Source: Terebella lapidaria
Lineage: Eukaryota; Annelida; Polychaeta; Terebellida; Terebellidae
DNA length: 64,000 nt
Reading direction: 5' to 3'
NCBI GenBank assembly: GCA_949152475.1
Contig: OX424557.1
Location: 662,001 to 726,000, forward strand
Below are positions 31,926 to 42,800 of this stretch, piece by piece. Below the pieces are notes generated by a model that was given only the letters and a program-made list of their open reading frames with translations, made no database searches and had not been told where the DNA came from. Positions within the stretch are counted from its first letter, which is position 1, and each line of letters opens with the position of its first letter. The position numbers and the translations under genes were made by a program.

Positions 31926-32165
31926 TCATGTCAAAAAAAGTTACAGACCCGGATGGACGACGGACGAAATACCATGACAATAGCTTATCAGCCCAAAGGG
32001 CCGATAAGCTAAAAATACCTCCCTCTCAAAATATTTTTAGGCATTTTTGTGCAAAATTTCGGGAAGATTCGATTGTAAACTTCAAAGATATTAATGTTGA
32101 CGGACGACGACGGACGCAACGCCATGGCAATAGGTTATCGGACCAAAGGTCCGGTAACCTAAAAA
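31926..32165 (+). mobile_element. two hairpin 3' ends in tandem (subfamilies 2 and 1)
   Basis: The first (to about 32012) ends AGCTTATCAGCCC-AAA-GGGCCGATAAGCT-AAAAA. The second, starting at about 32013 and ending at 32160, ends AGGTTATCGGACC-AAA-GGTCCGGTAACCT. Both are preceded by a GGACGACGGACG microsatellite. They show the two hairpin types side by side. Confidence 0.65.
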
Positions 32166-32462
32166 CCTGACGTTAAATGTGTAAACTGGCCTCTGCAGAA
32201 AAAACTAGACATAAAAGCCTATAGGCTTTGTGGCATCCCCCATTTTGTTCTTATCATTTCAAATGGTCATACTGGACTGAGAAAAAGGATACATAGGCCA
32301 TTGTATGTGGGTAAGAGTGAGAGCTCATCAGACAGTTTCTTACCAGAACTGCTTTTTATCATCTTAACAACTTGGCCCACTAGACATTTGCCACCCCAAA
32401 TGAATGGACAATTACCCAGCCAATATTATTCAGCGTACTAGTATATTTAATCAGAATGTTCG

Positions 32463-33073
32463 TGATATTTTTCAGGTGCTCCTGTCAAATATAAAATGAT
32501 ACGTGAATAAAAGAATGCTGTGTCATCTTGGCCAATTTTGTGATTTCAAAACTTGTACAATACAGTGGAATTTTCGCATTCATATTATAACCAAAGCCAA
32601 ACATTTGCCAGCTAACTAAAACAATGATGATTTGGTCATTGCATGTGAAATAGAGTTGAATAACAAAACATTCAAACAATACATGTTTGTACAATATAAA
32701 TGCAGACAGGGCAAATCATCCCCCAAGCATGTTGTGTCATGTGTGTTGGCTTATTAACCAACTATTGTATTCTGTGATATTTTTCAGGTGCTCCTGTCAA
32801 ATATAAAATGATACGTGAATAAAAGAATGCTGTGTCATCTTGGCCAATTTTGTGATTTCAAAACTTGCACAATACAGCGGAATTTTCGCATTCATATTAT
32901 AACCAAAGCCAAACATTTGCCAGGTAACTAAAACAATGATGATTTGGTCATTGCATGTGAAATAGAGTTGAATAACAAAACATTCAAACAATACATGTTT
33001 GTACAATATAAATGCAGACAGGGCAAATCATCCCCCAAGCATGTTGTGTCATGTGTGTTGGCTTATTAACCAA
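32463..33073 (+). repeat. 312-bp tandem duplication inside R1 copy 3
   Basis: The block from GTGATATTTTTCAGGTGCTC to CCAACTATTGTATTCTGTG occurs twice at an offset of 312 bp with only a few differences (for example GCCAGCTAAC versus GCCAGGTAAC). Copy 1 of R1 has a single version. Confidence 0.85.
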
Positions 33074-33206
33074 CTATTGTATTCTGTGGGATGTAACTTC
33101 ATTCTTTTACCATGTACACACACTAGTAAACCAGGCTTTGGAGGGGGGAGTGAGGGATAATGCATGGATATGAGCCTAGGGTCATGTTGGACATGCTAGC
33201 TGTATC

Positions 33207-33480
33207 ACTTGTCAGGCATGACTGAGCAGGGCTGGCTGAGAGGGGTGGAGCCTATTTCTGTGCTGGACAGACTGGCTGATCTTGTCAGGCATGACTGAGC
33301 AGGGCTGGCTGAGAGGGGCGGAGCCTATTTCTGAGCTGGACAGACTGGCTGATCTTGTAAGGCATGTCCGAGCAGGGCTGGCTGAGAGGGGCAGAGCCCA
33401 TTGCTGTGCTGGACAGACTGGCTGATCTCCTGCACTGGCTGAGAGGGCAGAGCCTAGCCTCATGCTGGACATGCAGGCTG
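33207..33480 (+). repeat. 73-bp tandem modules in the R1 tail
   Basis: CATGACTGAGCAGGGCTGGC, TGAGAGGGGCGGAGCC and GGACAGACTGGCTGATCTTG recur about every 73 bp, with three full units and a partial fourth. The same modules, fewer in number, occur at 4240-4880. Confidence 0.8.
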
Positions 33481-33560
33481 CAGTCAGTGAATACAGTAGC
33501 ATGGCTCAGTTACAGTATTACATCTGCATGGGCGCAGGCGAGGGAAAAATTCTAAGTCCA

Positions 33561-33810
33561 AAAAAAAAAAAAATGCACCTACAAAATTTTTTTTCCTCTG
33601 GAAATTGCCTGAATCAAATTATGACATTGACAGGAATCGCCCGATTTTTTTTTCCAAAATGGCCGCTGGCGGCCATCTTGGATTTCGGATCTCGACGAAA
33701 AACAATAGGGGTTAGAAGCAAAGTATTTCGGATGAGCTGTGAAAATTTCGGAAAGATAGATCGAGGCGTTCAAGAGTTATGATCCGGAAACCAAACGGCA
33801 GAAGAAAAAA

Positions 33811-33842
<32 letters not shown>

Positions 33843-33895
33843 AAAAACAGACAAAAACATAAGGCCTCCCGATTTTCAATCGGGATGCCTAAATA
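33561..33895 (+). repeat. Helitron-like segment with AATCGGGA hairpin terminus
   Basis: This shares TGCCTGAATCAAATTATGAC, GGCGGCCATCTTGGATTTCG and GGAAACCAAACGGCAGAAGA with 17781-18008. It then continues through a long A-rich run to GGCCTCCCGATTTTCAATCG and GGATGCCTAA, ending at about 33894. The A-run suggests slippage or a SINE-like history. Confidence 0.65.
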
Positions 33896-34080
33896 TTAGT
33901 AGGTAGAGCTTATGTATGTCAAGTCATATGCAGCACACCTAATGGTGAAATTGCAGTTCACAAAGATGACCTTGATTGGTAAATCTCAAGGTCATATGTC
34001 ACCTGCAATGCCTAAACCCGAAATTGTCCAGTAAGCTACCTGAGCCTTTTTTTTTTCTCTCAAAAGACAAATTTTGTACT
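33896..34080 (-). repeat. inverted fragment of the hairpin element 5' end
   Basis: GACCTTGATTGGTAAATCTC and AAGGTCATATGTCACCTGCA, then AATTGTCCAGTAAGCTACCT, is the reverse complement of the 5' region seen at 18009-18100 and 16560-16640. It directly follows the AATCGGGA terminus. Confidence 0.55.
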
Positions 34081-35330
34081 TAATCACTTTTTATTGTACG
34101 TTTCCTCTTGTACATAAAAGTTTACACACAATTCAATTCATTTCTAAATGCACATTTAATCCCGGGCGAAGGATGGGGGGGAGGGGCGAGGGGGTTATAG
34201 TTTTAACACAGGAGTAGCTTAGGTCTGTTCAGTATAGTTAGGAGAACAAGTCCCATGGATCATGCTGGGGGGGGGGGGGGGGGGTATGGAGGCAGTGACA
34301 AATATACACGAAATAATCTGAGGAAACAGAAAATAAGTATTCATCAACATTTTACCAAAATCATTGGAAATCAAGCAGTTCCTACAAAATACATGCACCT
34401 GACGTGTGTATCTACAACATGAACCAAAATATACATGATAACAATATACTTCTTTTTTGTAATTGTATTGTCTTATAATTTCCCGAGCTGAGACAAACAC
34501 ATGAGAACTCCAGACACTGTCCTACCGAGAAGACATGAACAGAAGCTGTCCACAGTCAGTCACAGCACATCTCAAACAACTAGTGAAATTATACCAGTAA
34601 ATCATTTGCTTTTTTATTATCACAATTTCTCCCACCGTTACCAAAATTAAATTTATATATGTATGCGTTTTGACACTCTTGATAACTTGATATCACCTTG
34701 ATATATTATTAACACACTGATGTTAATCACGGATGAGTCAAACTGAAAATTGCATCAAGTTCCATATAACATCACAATATTGAATGAAGTCCCACGATTT
34801 CTATTGTGTAATAGAATTCTAACTCTATTCTCCAGGTGTTGAGTGGGTCTCAAATATTCATCAACCACATTCAGACAAACTTGTCTGAAACACTTTCTGG
34901 AATGCTCCAACTCTGATATGTCAGGTATATCTACACACACATATCATGTACATGTATATAAGTATAGAATTATGTATAATGTACAAAACAGGAATGTCTT
35001 TGACAGTATCACACTTATACATACCACATTGCGATTAAAGCATGTATATGCACAAAATAACTCAAAACACAGGCCTGTTGGGCGATTCCAATACGCTGAC
35101 ATACATATACAAGATACTGCAGCAACTAAAATCATATACACACTCAAACACTGTTACCAACGATAAACCTTGGTAACTTAGATATGGTGTACTTACCGGT
35201 ATATTCAAAACAATCTCTTCTCTGGCATTCAAATCTGACATATACACGCATGATGTGATATGCTGGATAAAGTATGGAGTTCTGGTCCACCAACATTCTG
35301 GAGTCTGTGTGATCATGGAAAGCATAAACA

Positions 35331-35462
35331 TGTCTGAACACGACTCATGTCTCCAAACATGTCTGAACACGACTCATGTCTCCAAACATGTCTGAACACG
35401 ACTCATGTCTCCAAACATGTCTGAACATGACTCATGTCTCCAAACATGTCTGAACATGAGTC
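35331..35462. repeat. 29-bp tandem repeat, about 4.5 copies
   Basis: CATGTCTGAACACGACTCAT then GTCTCCAAA is repeated in tandem with one T/C variant position (ACACGACTC or ACATGACTC). Confidence 0.85.
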
Positions 35463-36383
35463 ACATGTATCTGGGAAGGAAGGATACACAATGTACATCT
35501 AGTGTAATATAAGTAGCATAATAGTGACAATTATTTGACGTAATGATTATCAATTTTCATGGATTATTTACTTCAGGATTAAGGTCCCACGCATTTTACA
35601 AAAATAACTTCAACAAAAAGTAAAATGCAGATAAATTTGTGTTCAACAACGAGAGAAGCTTGACAACCACACACGAGTCTTCGAGTCTACGTCCTGATAG
35701 AGCAGGAAGGTAAAGTCACATGTAGCACCCAGGTATCAAAGACATCAACATCTCCAAACAAGATATTGCAATAAATATTTAATGTGTATATATATGCAGA
35801 CGTCATTGTTTGAACTGGATCAAATACAATACAGCGATGTAATCTTGTCTTCATCAGTAGTCCTCAGAATCACTTCAGTGACCTGATATTTATACATATT
35901 TACAATCTGACTTAAATTGTCAAGATTAGTGTGTGAGTTATAGCATGTATAACCCATCAAGTCGTCATGTAAGTTGTATACACACAACAAGTAGGAGAGT
36001 GTAACTCTGGTGACAGACAGAAGTCGGTCATCACATCCAACAACACAACTGGTTACTGATAACTTAACACTACACATAATTCTACAGTTAGCTAGTAGCT
36101 GCATGAACCATATATCAATGTCACAATACAAAACAAGTCTTCAAATTGAAGCAAAGAAATCTCTCGATTTGGAAGTCCCTAGTCCTTGATGATCTGAACA
36201 CAGCATCCGTTAACTTGATCATAAATTCTAGGCTACCAATCCAGTACTGAAAAATGATTAAAATGACAAAATTACGGTACTCTTTTAAAAGTAACCACTT
36301 TTCTTGGTGATCAAATAAAGTGCTCAGAAGTATTGCTGCAAATTACAGTTTTTTCACTATATTGATTCACTCCATTATTGAGG

Positions 36384-36650
36384 TGGCTGTCTGGACGCCT
36401 GTCTGAATGGATGTCTGGGTGGCTGTCTGGACGCCTGTCTGAATGGATGTCTGGGTGGCTGTCTGGACGCCTGTCTGAATGGATGTCTGGACGCCTGTCT
36501 GAATGGATGTCTAGGCAGCTGTCTGGACACCTGTCTGAATGGATGTCTGGGTGGCTGTCTGGACACCTGTCTAGGCAGCTGTCTGGACACCTGTCTGAAT
36601 GGATGTCTGGGTGGCTGTCTGGACACCTGTCTAGGCAGCTGTCTGGACTC
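36384..36650. repeat. 12/36-bp minisatellite downstream of the stop codon
   Basis: The 12-bp subunits CTGTCTGAATGG, ATGTCTGGGTGG and CTGTCTGGACGC alternate in a 36-bp higher-order pattern. Because 12 is a multiple of three and the unit lacks stops, both strands show 99-codon frames (SEWMSGWLSGRL on plus, RQPPRHPFRQAS on minus). The array starts about 50 bp after the stop of the host gene, so it lies in its probable 3' UTR. Confidence 0.85.
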
Positions 36651-36698
36651 CTGAGACCGAGCCACGACCGTCACTAACCATGGTAATCACTCAGTCAA

Positions 36699-36879
36699 TC
36701 AGTTGGCCCCAAACTTTTTCTCCCATTCCTCCGCCAGTGTGCTCTTGCGGCGCTCGGTTTTGATGCTATCGGACCGGCCGTGAGACTCATAGCCATTGGC
36801 TGGCTGTGGCTGTGATGTCACCGCCGCGGCTTTGCTAGAATCCTGCGCCGTGTACTCCGTGAAAGATCTCCGCAGGTTC
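36699..36879 (-). CDS. MISP/AKAP2-like gene, terminal coding exon
   Basis: An acceptor CTAATGCAG ends at 36880. The exon starts with the last base of a split Arg codon and reads NLRRSFTEYTAQDSSKAAAV, a Ser/Gln-rich stretch, then RRKSTLAEEWEKKFGAN and TGA at 36701-36699. The closing LAEEWEKKFG-type sequence parallels the conserved MAERWESRI-like end of MISP relatives. The exon is GC-rich compared with the surrounding intron and fits the donor of the preceding exon exactly in phase. Confidence 0.8.
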
Positions 36880-39800
36880 CTGCATTAGGAAATCAACAGA
36901 AAATTTGTCAAAACTTCTTCAGATTATTCGGAAAACGTCAAAGATAATACTTACAAATATCTTTACATGTAACAAATCTGATTTAAAGATGAAATTATTA
37001 GATAAAGCTGCCATGAAGTTTGGAGAAAAACCACAGCACTTTGTAATCTTTCCACCCTGGAAACATCACAGCACACGACTTGTTATTGGCTAAGTTCTAT
37101 AGATGTGTGAATCACCAGCAGTGTTAGTGTGAAAAATGGTCAGATTCCACAATTCTGGCTATAAATTTCATTATCTCATAATAAGACTGCCCGTATTAAA
37201 ACTCCAGTATCATCGAAATAATTTTGTTATTCAGGAATTATCAATAGAGTATTAATAAAAGACTTTGCACAGCACACAATATCGGTTAGATACAAAGCCA
37301 CAGACAGTTTGTTACAAGTGTATTACAGATGGGTGGCACACGAGACTGATCAGCTAAAACTACTAGATTATCCTTCGCAAGTCTTACATCTCACTAGAAT
37401 CATTGTCATACGGCCCACTGAAATATACAGTTGTGTCATGTGATTTACCACGCATGGTTATGAGTGGCAATGAACAAGGAGTGAAAACGTACTTCTATAC
37501 TCTGGCTCTTATCATGAGAAGCAAGACCAATACAGCAGTGATAAAATGGTTGATTTATCTGCCCAAGTCAGAAAATCAACCCATTAGCAGTAAAACATAG
37601 CACCAAGGGTGCTGTAGCTTACCGGCAATCAGAGTATTGATTTTCCAACATATACATTGTTACATTGCCCTAAATTCTATTGTCAAAACATGTTCGTAGA
37701 TGTTGCCGGAAACACATTTTCTGTATGAACTATAATAAGAAATCAAGTTACATCTCAGAAGATTTTTTTCGTTAATGACATATTATTCACAGACTGTCGA
37801 TTCAAAGGCAACAAAACTTTTACACATCGCAAAGGTACATAGGGAGAATCTTATGCATTTGAGGAAAATTGTCTGAATACATTTTGAGAAAAGGGCCACC
37901 AAAGACAAAATTAATCGTTTTCTTCGACAAAAAAGGTCGTTTTTGACCGAAAAATTTTTCAATGGCCAAAAAATATTTTTTTGTTTGATGGAAATGGCTC
38001 AAAACGTATAGTGACTCGATTTGGGAAAAAAAATTTTTTTTGCCTACCCGCCAAATAATCAAAATGGCCGCCACACGCAGACTGTATATCTTATATATGA
38101 TTTGAGGAAAACTGTCTGAATAGACTTTGAGAAAAGGGTGCCCAAGGTCAAAATTCATCGTTTTTTCGACAAAAAAGTTCGTTTTGATCTTTCAAGATCA
38201 TTGAAGGTCAAATTCAAGGTCATCACTCAAACCGCAATATCTGATTTCCCATTTGAATGTGCACACTCAACTTAGGCTCTATCTTGCAGTGTTCTATGAG
38301 TTTACTCTGCACAGCTCCTATTATGAAAGAAAAATTGAGTGAAAATTTCCAAATCCCAAAAAAATTTTCAATGGCCCAAAAAAACGAACTTTTTTTCTTT
38401 TGCTGGATATGCCTCAAAACGAATAGTGACTTGATTTGGGACAAAAACTTTTTTTTTTCGTCGAACCGTAAAAAAATCAAAATGGCCGCCACACGCGAAC
38501 CGACGATTCAAGGGCAACGAAACTTATACACGTCATAGAGGTACATGAGTGGAATGTTTTGAAACAAAAATCTCAAAACTGATCAGACAGTTTTTGAGAA
38601 AATGGCCACCAAAGTCCAAAATTGGCAATTTTTCGTCAAAAATGGCCGCCAAATCAGCAAAAACTATTCAATCAAAAAAATTAAAAAAACATCTTTAGAT
38701 ACTGGCCCAAAGTATGTTCTCACAAATTTATGGGGAACTTCATCATGGCATAAAAAAAGTTACAGACCTGGACGAACGACGGACGACAGACGAAAAACCA
38801 CGACAATAGCTTATCGGCCCAAAGGGCCGGTAAGCTAAAAATTACCAGTTACAAATTTGAGATGATCAAAATAAAATGTAATTTCATCGAGAACTGATCA
38901 GTAGGAAGAAAGCAGCCTACTAAAATGACAAACTCGATATCAAACAATGCAAGGTATATAGCTGGCACTGTGTATCACCATGGTTACCTGAGTTCATCCT
39001 CGCGCTCCCTCATCTCCCGCAGCTCTTGCTCAATGCGGGACTCTGCCATCGTTGGTGTGGGTCGCTCACGGGAGGCCGCGTCTGGGCGCGTCTGGCTGGA
39101 GTAGCGCTGGGTGATAGACGGCTCCGAGCGGCTCGCTATCGGGCCATTAGACTGGGCGTGGCTCTGTGTGTGACTCTGGACGTGGCTCTGTCCATCCCGC
39201 TGTGCGTCCACCATATCCGTGCTGGAGGCTGTGGAAGTGCCCCCTGGTGAGGCCGTACACTGGATGCTGGTGGTTGAGGTCTGTGTCTGTAGCCTCCAGT
39301 TGGGTGTCTGTTTGGCAGGTTCCTGTGGGATCACATCTACGTACCGCGTGGCTGGACCAACTCGCTCCTCTGACAACGTGCTGATCTTGCCCTGTGACTT
39401 CAGGTCCTGTTCTCGTCGTTTCTCTCGCTCAATTTCGAACTGAAGTCTGCCAGAGGCCAGTTTCTGCATGAACTTGCCATCGCCCTCGTCACCGCGTTTG
39501 TAGGACACCTGCGGTTTATGGGTCGGTACACTGATCTCCTTGATCTCTACGATGTCGTCTGGGTTTTTGGAGGCCTTCGGGATGCCGCGAGCCTGTCGCA
39601 GTTCCTCCTCTCGCTCTCGAACTAGACGCATCTCGCGTTCGATTGGTGTTTCATTTTGTGGCGTGAAACGATAGCTGTGATCAAAACCATCCGGGTTGTC
39701 GCGTGGGGAGTCTGACGGTGTTGTTGGCTCCTCGGCAATACGTTCTGGTTTAGTGGAAGCACTGATAGTGTCCTGTGACACGGAAGTTGTGACCTTGCCC

Positions 39801-42800
39801 ACCACTACAATGTCTGCCTTGGCGGCCTTGGAAGCACCGAGCTGGACCGGCTCACTCACGGACTTGCTCATTTTGCCGAGGGGTTTGAGAGTGGACTTGG
39901 CACGAGCAGATAGCTTGGTCAGGTCGGGCTGGGCCGGCTCTGGACGATTGAAGGGCGTGTCAGCCGGCTCCTGCTCGGCCAGAAAGTTGCCGAGGCCCAT
40001 ATCCTTGTAGCGCAGTCTGAGCTCTTCCTCCCTCTCACGCTGTTCTCGTAGCTCTCGCGCTATGATGCCCTCACCCTCGTGAGACTTGGTCTTCAAGGCC
40101 TCCTCGTATGTGATGACCGGCTCCGCCTCCATGTTTGTAACTGTGGTGGTTGTCACGGTGACTGTAGTGTGGTTGACATCAGGCTCGTCATTGGTGTATG
40201 CTGTTGTCATGGTGACTCTTTGTGTTGGGGTGGCGGGTTCGTGTTCGGGTACACTGGAGACACTCTGTCTCAGCGAGCTGATCTCGCGCTCTCGTTCTTG
40301 CTGCTGACGGATCTCACGGGCCACTATACTCTCATGTGCCAGGACTCTCTCATGCTCCTTCTCCTGCCGCTCAAACTCACTTTGCTCATCCTCCTGGAAT
40401 CAACAAACGTAAAACATGCTACACTACAGACAGTCAGTATAAAGTACACACGGAGTCAGTTCATGGAAACATGGTTTCTCTACATCTTAGCAATCATGTA
40501 TTTGTTATTAGCCTCGATGATTTTGCTTGTAAAATTCTAACAGCGGATACCACTACACATTATACATGGTTTTAATGTGGCCTTTCTAACCGCCCTGACA
40601 TCGGCTGACACCTGGTGCCATGTCATTTTGATGTTGCGACAGCTTTTTAACATGACCAACGAGTGACAGGTGACATTTGGCAGTTATAAATACACCTCTC
40701 TCGGTGAACTGGGAATCTGACTGGAAGGAGTTATAACATTCACTTGTGTACACGCAATGACATCACTTGTGTACACTGCACTTACGAGCTTTATTGCTTT
40801 ATTGAACATACATCACTTGTAATAGTTATAAAGATATGAGTTCATCATACATCATGACATACCAGAACACCCTGTGGGTATATCCCCTACCGGATGTATT
40901 CAGCCCGAGACTACCACATGTATCATTATCATTGTCAATCTGATTCAAGGCTTCCTTCAACACATCGACTCACCATTTCAACAAAAACAAAATCAATTTA
41001 TCCATGTGCAGTACTAAGTGACACAGTCTGAAGCAAACATGACAGACCCAAACCTTCTTGCAATGCACAATTATCCTGAAGTTGTACGAAGAACCCCTAG
41101 ATTTAGAACTGAGAAGTATCAGCCAGGATCAGCCCAAGAATTTGCCTTCAATATCAAGTAGAGCACATGACACTGTTGTGAGCACAAACATTCCGCATGC
41201 AATACGTGTACCTTGTTTGGAAAACCTGGTCAAACTACTGTGGTTGTTATTTCCTATAGAAGTGATCGCCACCTCGCCCAGTATAACAGCTTCAACATGT
41301 TCAACCACTGACATCAAACTTTGCATGGGGTTAGAAGCGCAGACACAAAATATTTTCGAGTGTTTTGTGTAAACAGTTTATTTGCTCAAGTTGTCGACAA
41401 TGAACATCAAGATATTTTCACATATGTCCCTCAACAATGTCACACCACCAAAGTACATAATAAAACTTACCTCGGTTTTATAACATATAGCTCGAGCTAT
41501 ACAATATGAAGGTCTATATGCGAGTTTAGAGCAATATTTACCTATGATATTTTGTGCATAGATTTTGTTGATTTGTCAGCAATCCTGTGACAAGAGAAGG
41601 AAACACTCCCGGTGATCAGAACATGATCAGCATACTGCAGAAACAATCGCACTATTGGAAATCAATCAGCAGGACATGGACCCCTCAAACAGGTCTGGTG
41701 TCGGTGGGCTGCTTCCCGTCAACTCTGTCTGCTTCCAAATCTGTGTGCTCACAAATATCTGCATGGTGCAACATTGAGTCTACCCAAGCATAAATATTGT
41801 AATCTAAGTTCTGATCATTTTTAAAAATTGTAAAGTACACTAAAGATTTGTTCTGCTTTATCAATGAAGGCAAACTGAGAGCTGAATCTTCTGCGTGCCT
41901 GAAGAACAAATTAATTCATTGTATACTGGCAATGTGCTCTCCAGCCTTGATCAAAAACCGTTCAGCTACACGGGGGAAGGAGCAGTCCAACTGCTAAAGA
42001 CTATAAGATTGTTAGTCTTAAGGTAGTCCGCTCCAAACAGTGAGGGGAGGGGGTCAAAGAGTTTTTCAGAATAAATGACTGTATCAACAAAATCTAGAGC
42101 TTCGAAATGACATATTTTATAGGGTAACTGATCAGCATCCTAAAACTGAAAAGAAAATAGGGGGTCACTGTATCCGTTCTCTTGGAAAACAAAATGCAAG
42201 ATGTGAATATGGGCAAAAAAAAATGTGTAAAATACCATAAATTAAGTCATTTTAGTGAATGTTTGTGATTTTTTATCGAATATGTCGAAGAAACGAGCAC
42301 GGTGACCCCCTATTTTCTTTTCAGTATTAGAATGCTAATCAGTTACTCTATAAAACATGTAATTTTGAAGAGAAAATATTCAAGATATAACTTTCAAATT
42401 TTGACAATTCATTACCTCCCTGTTTGTAGCATACTACGTTAATCGGGTTTTAGAGATAATGTCAAGATGATGCAATCACCATGTCCAAATTTAGTCACCA
42501 GCAACAAATTTTAACACATGATTCACTAGCGTTCTATAGTCGTACAATGAATAATATCAGGAGAATGTGCAATGATACAGTCCTGCTGAAGACATACCTC
42601 TGTCGTCTGACATCGATGTATCCTCCCAGTCAAATCACACTTGTATCCTCAAGTAAATGACAACAACAAACATGGAGAAATTCACACATATATTAGATCT
42701 ACTCTGTGTTTGACGGTAACAATCTGACTGTATTTCCTGTCAGCTGTACCACACCCTCTGTGTGATGTTAGGGCTACATGGGCTGTCGCTTTGACAGGTG

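Larger units (their letters stand above)
32204..33560 (+). repeat. dispersed repeat R1, copy 3 (most intact)
   Basis: The copy runs from the AAAGCCTATAGGCTTT head to the CATCTGCATGGGCGCAGG tail. It lacks the foldback, unidentified and gypsy insertions seen in copy 1 and so serves as the empty-site reference. It has its own internal 312-bp duplication and 73-bp tail modules. No coding potential was recognised. Confidence 0.7.
34090..36698 (-). other. probable 3' UTR of the MISP/AKAP2-like gene
   Basis: After the stop codon at 36699-36701 the minus strand runs through about 2.6 kb that is largely free of the dispersed repeats. Possible poly(A) signals AATAAA lie at 34618-34613 and at 34095-34090, the latter followed by a T-rich stretch and then by repeats. 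Two local minisatellites (36384-36650 and 35331-35462) and a G-run at 34267-34284 lie inside. The extent is inference; transcript data would decide. Confidence 0.35.

Noticed and set aside
39026..40540. Plus-strand ORFs opposite the large host exon
   Set aside because: Shadows of the minus-strand exon, which has family motifs, splice sites and matching phases; the plus frames have none.
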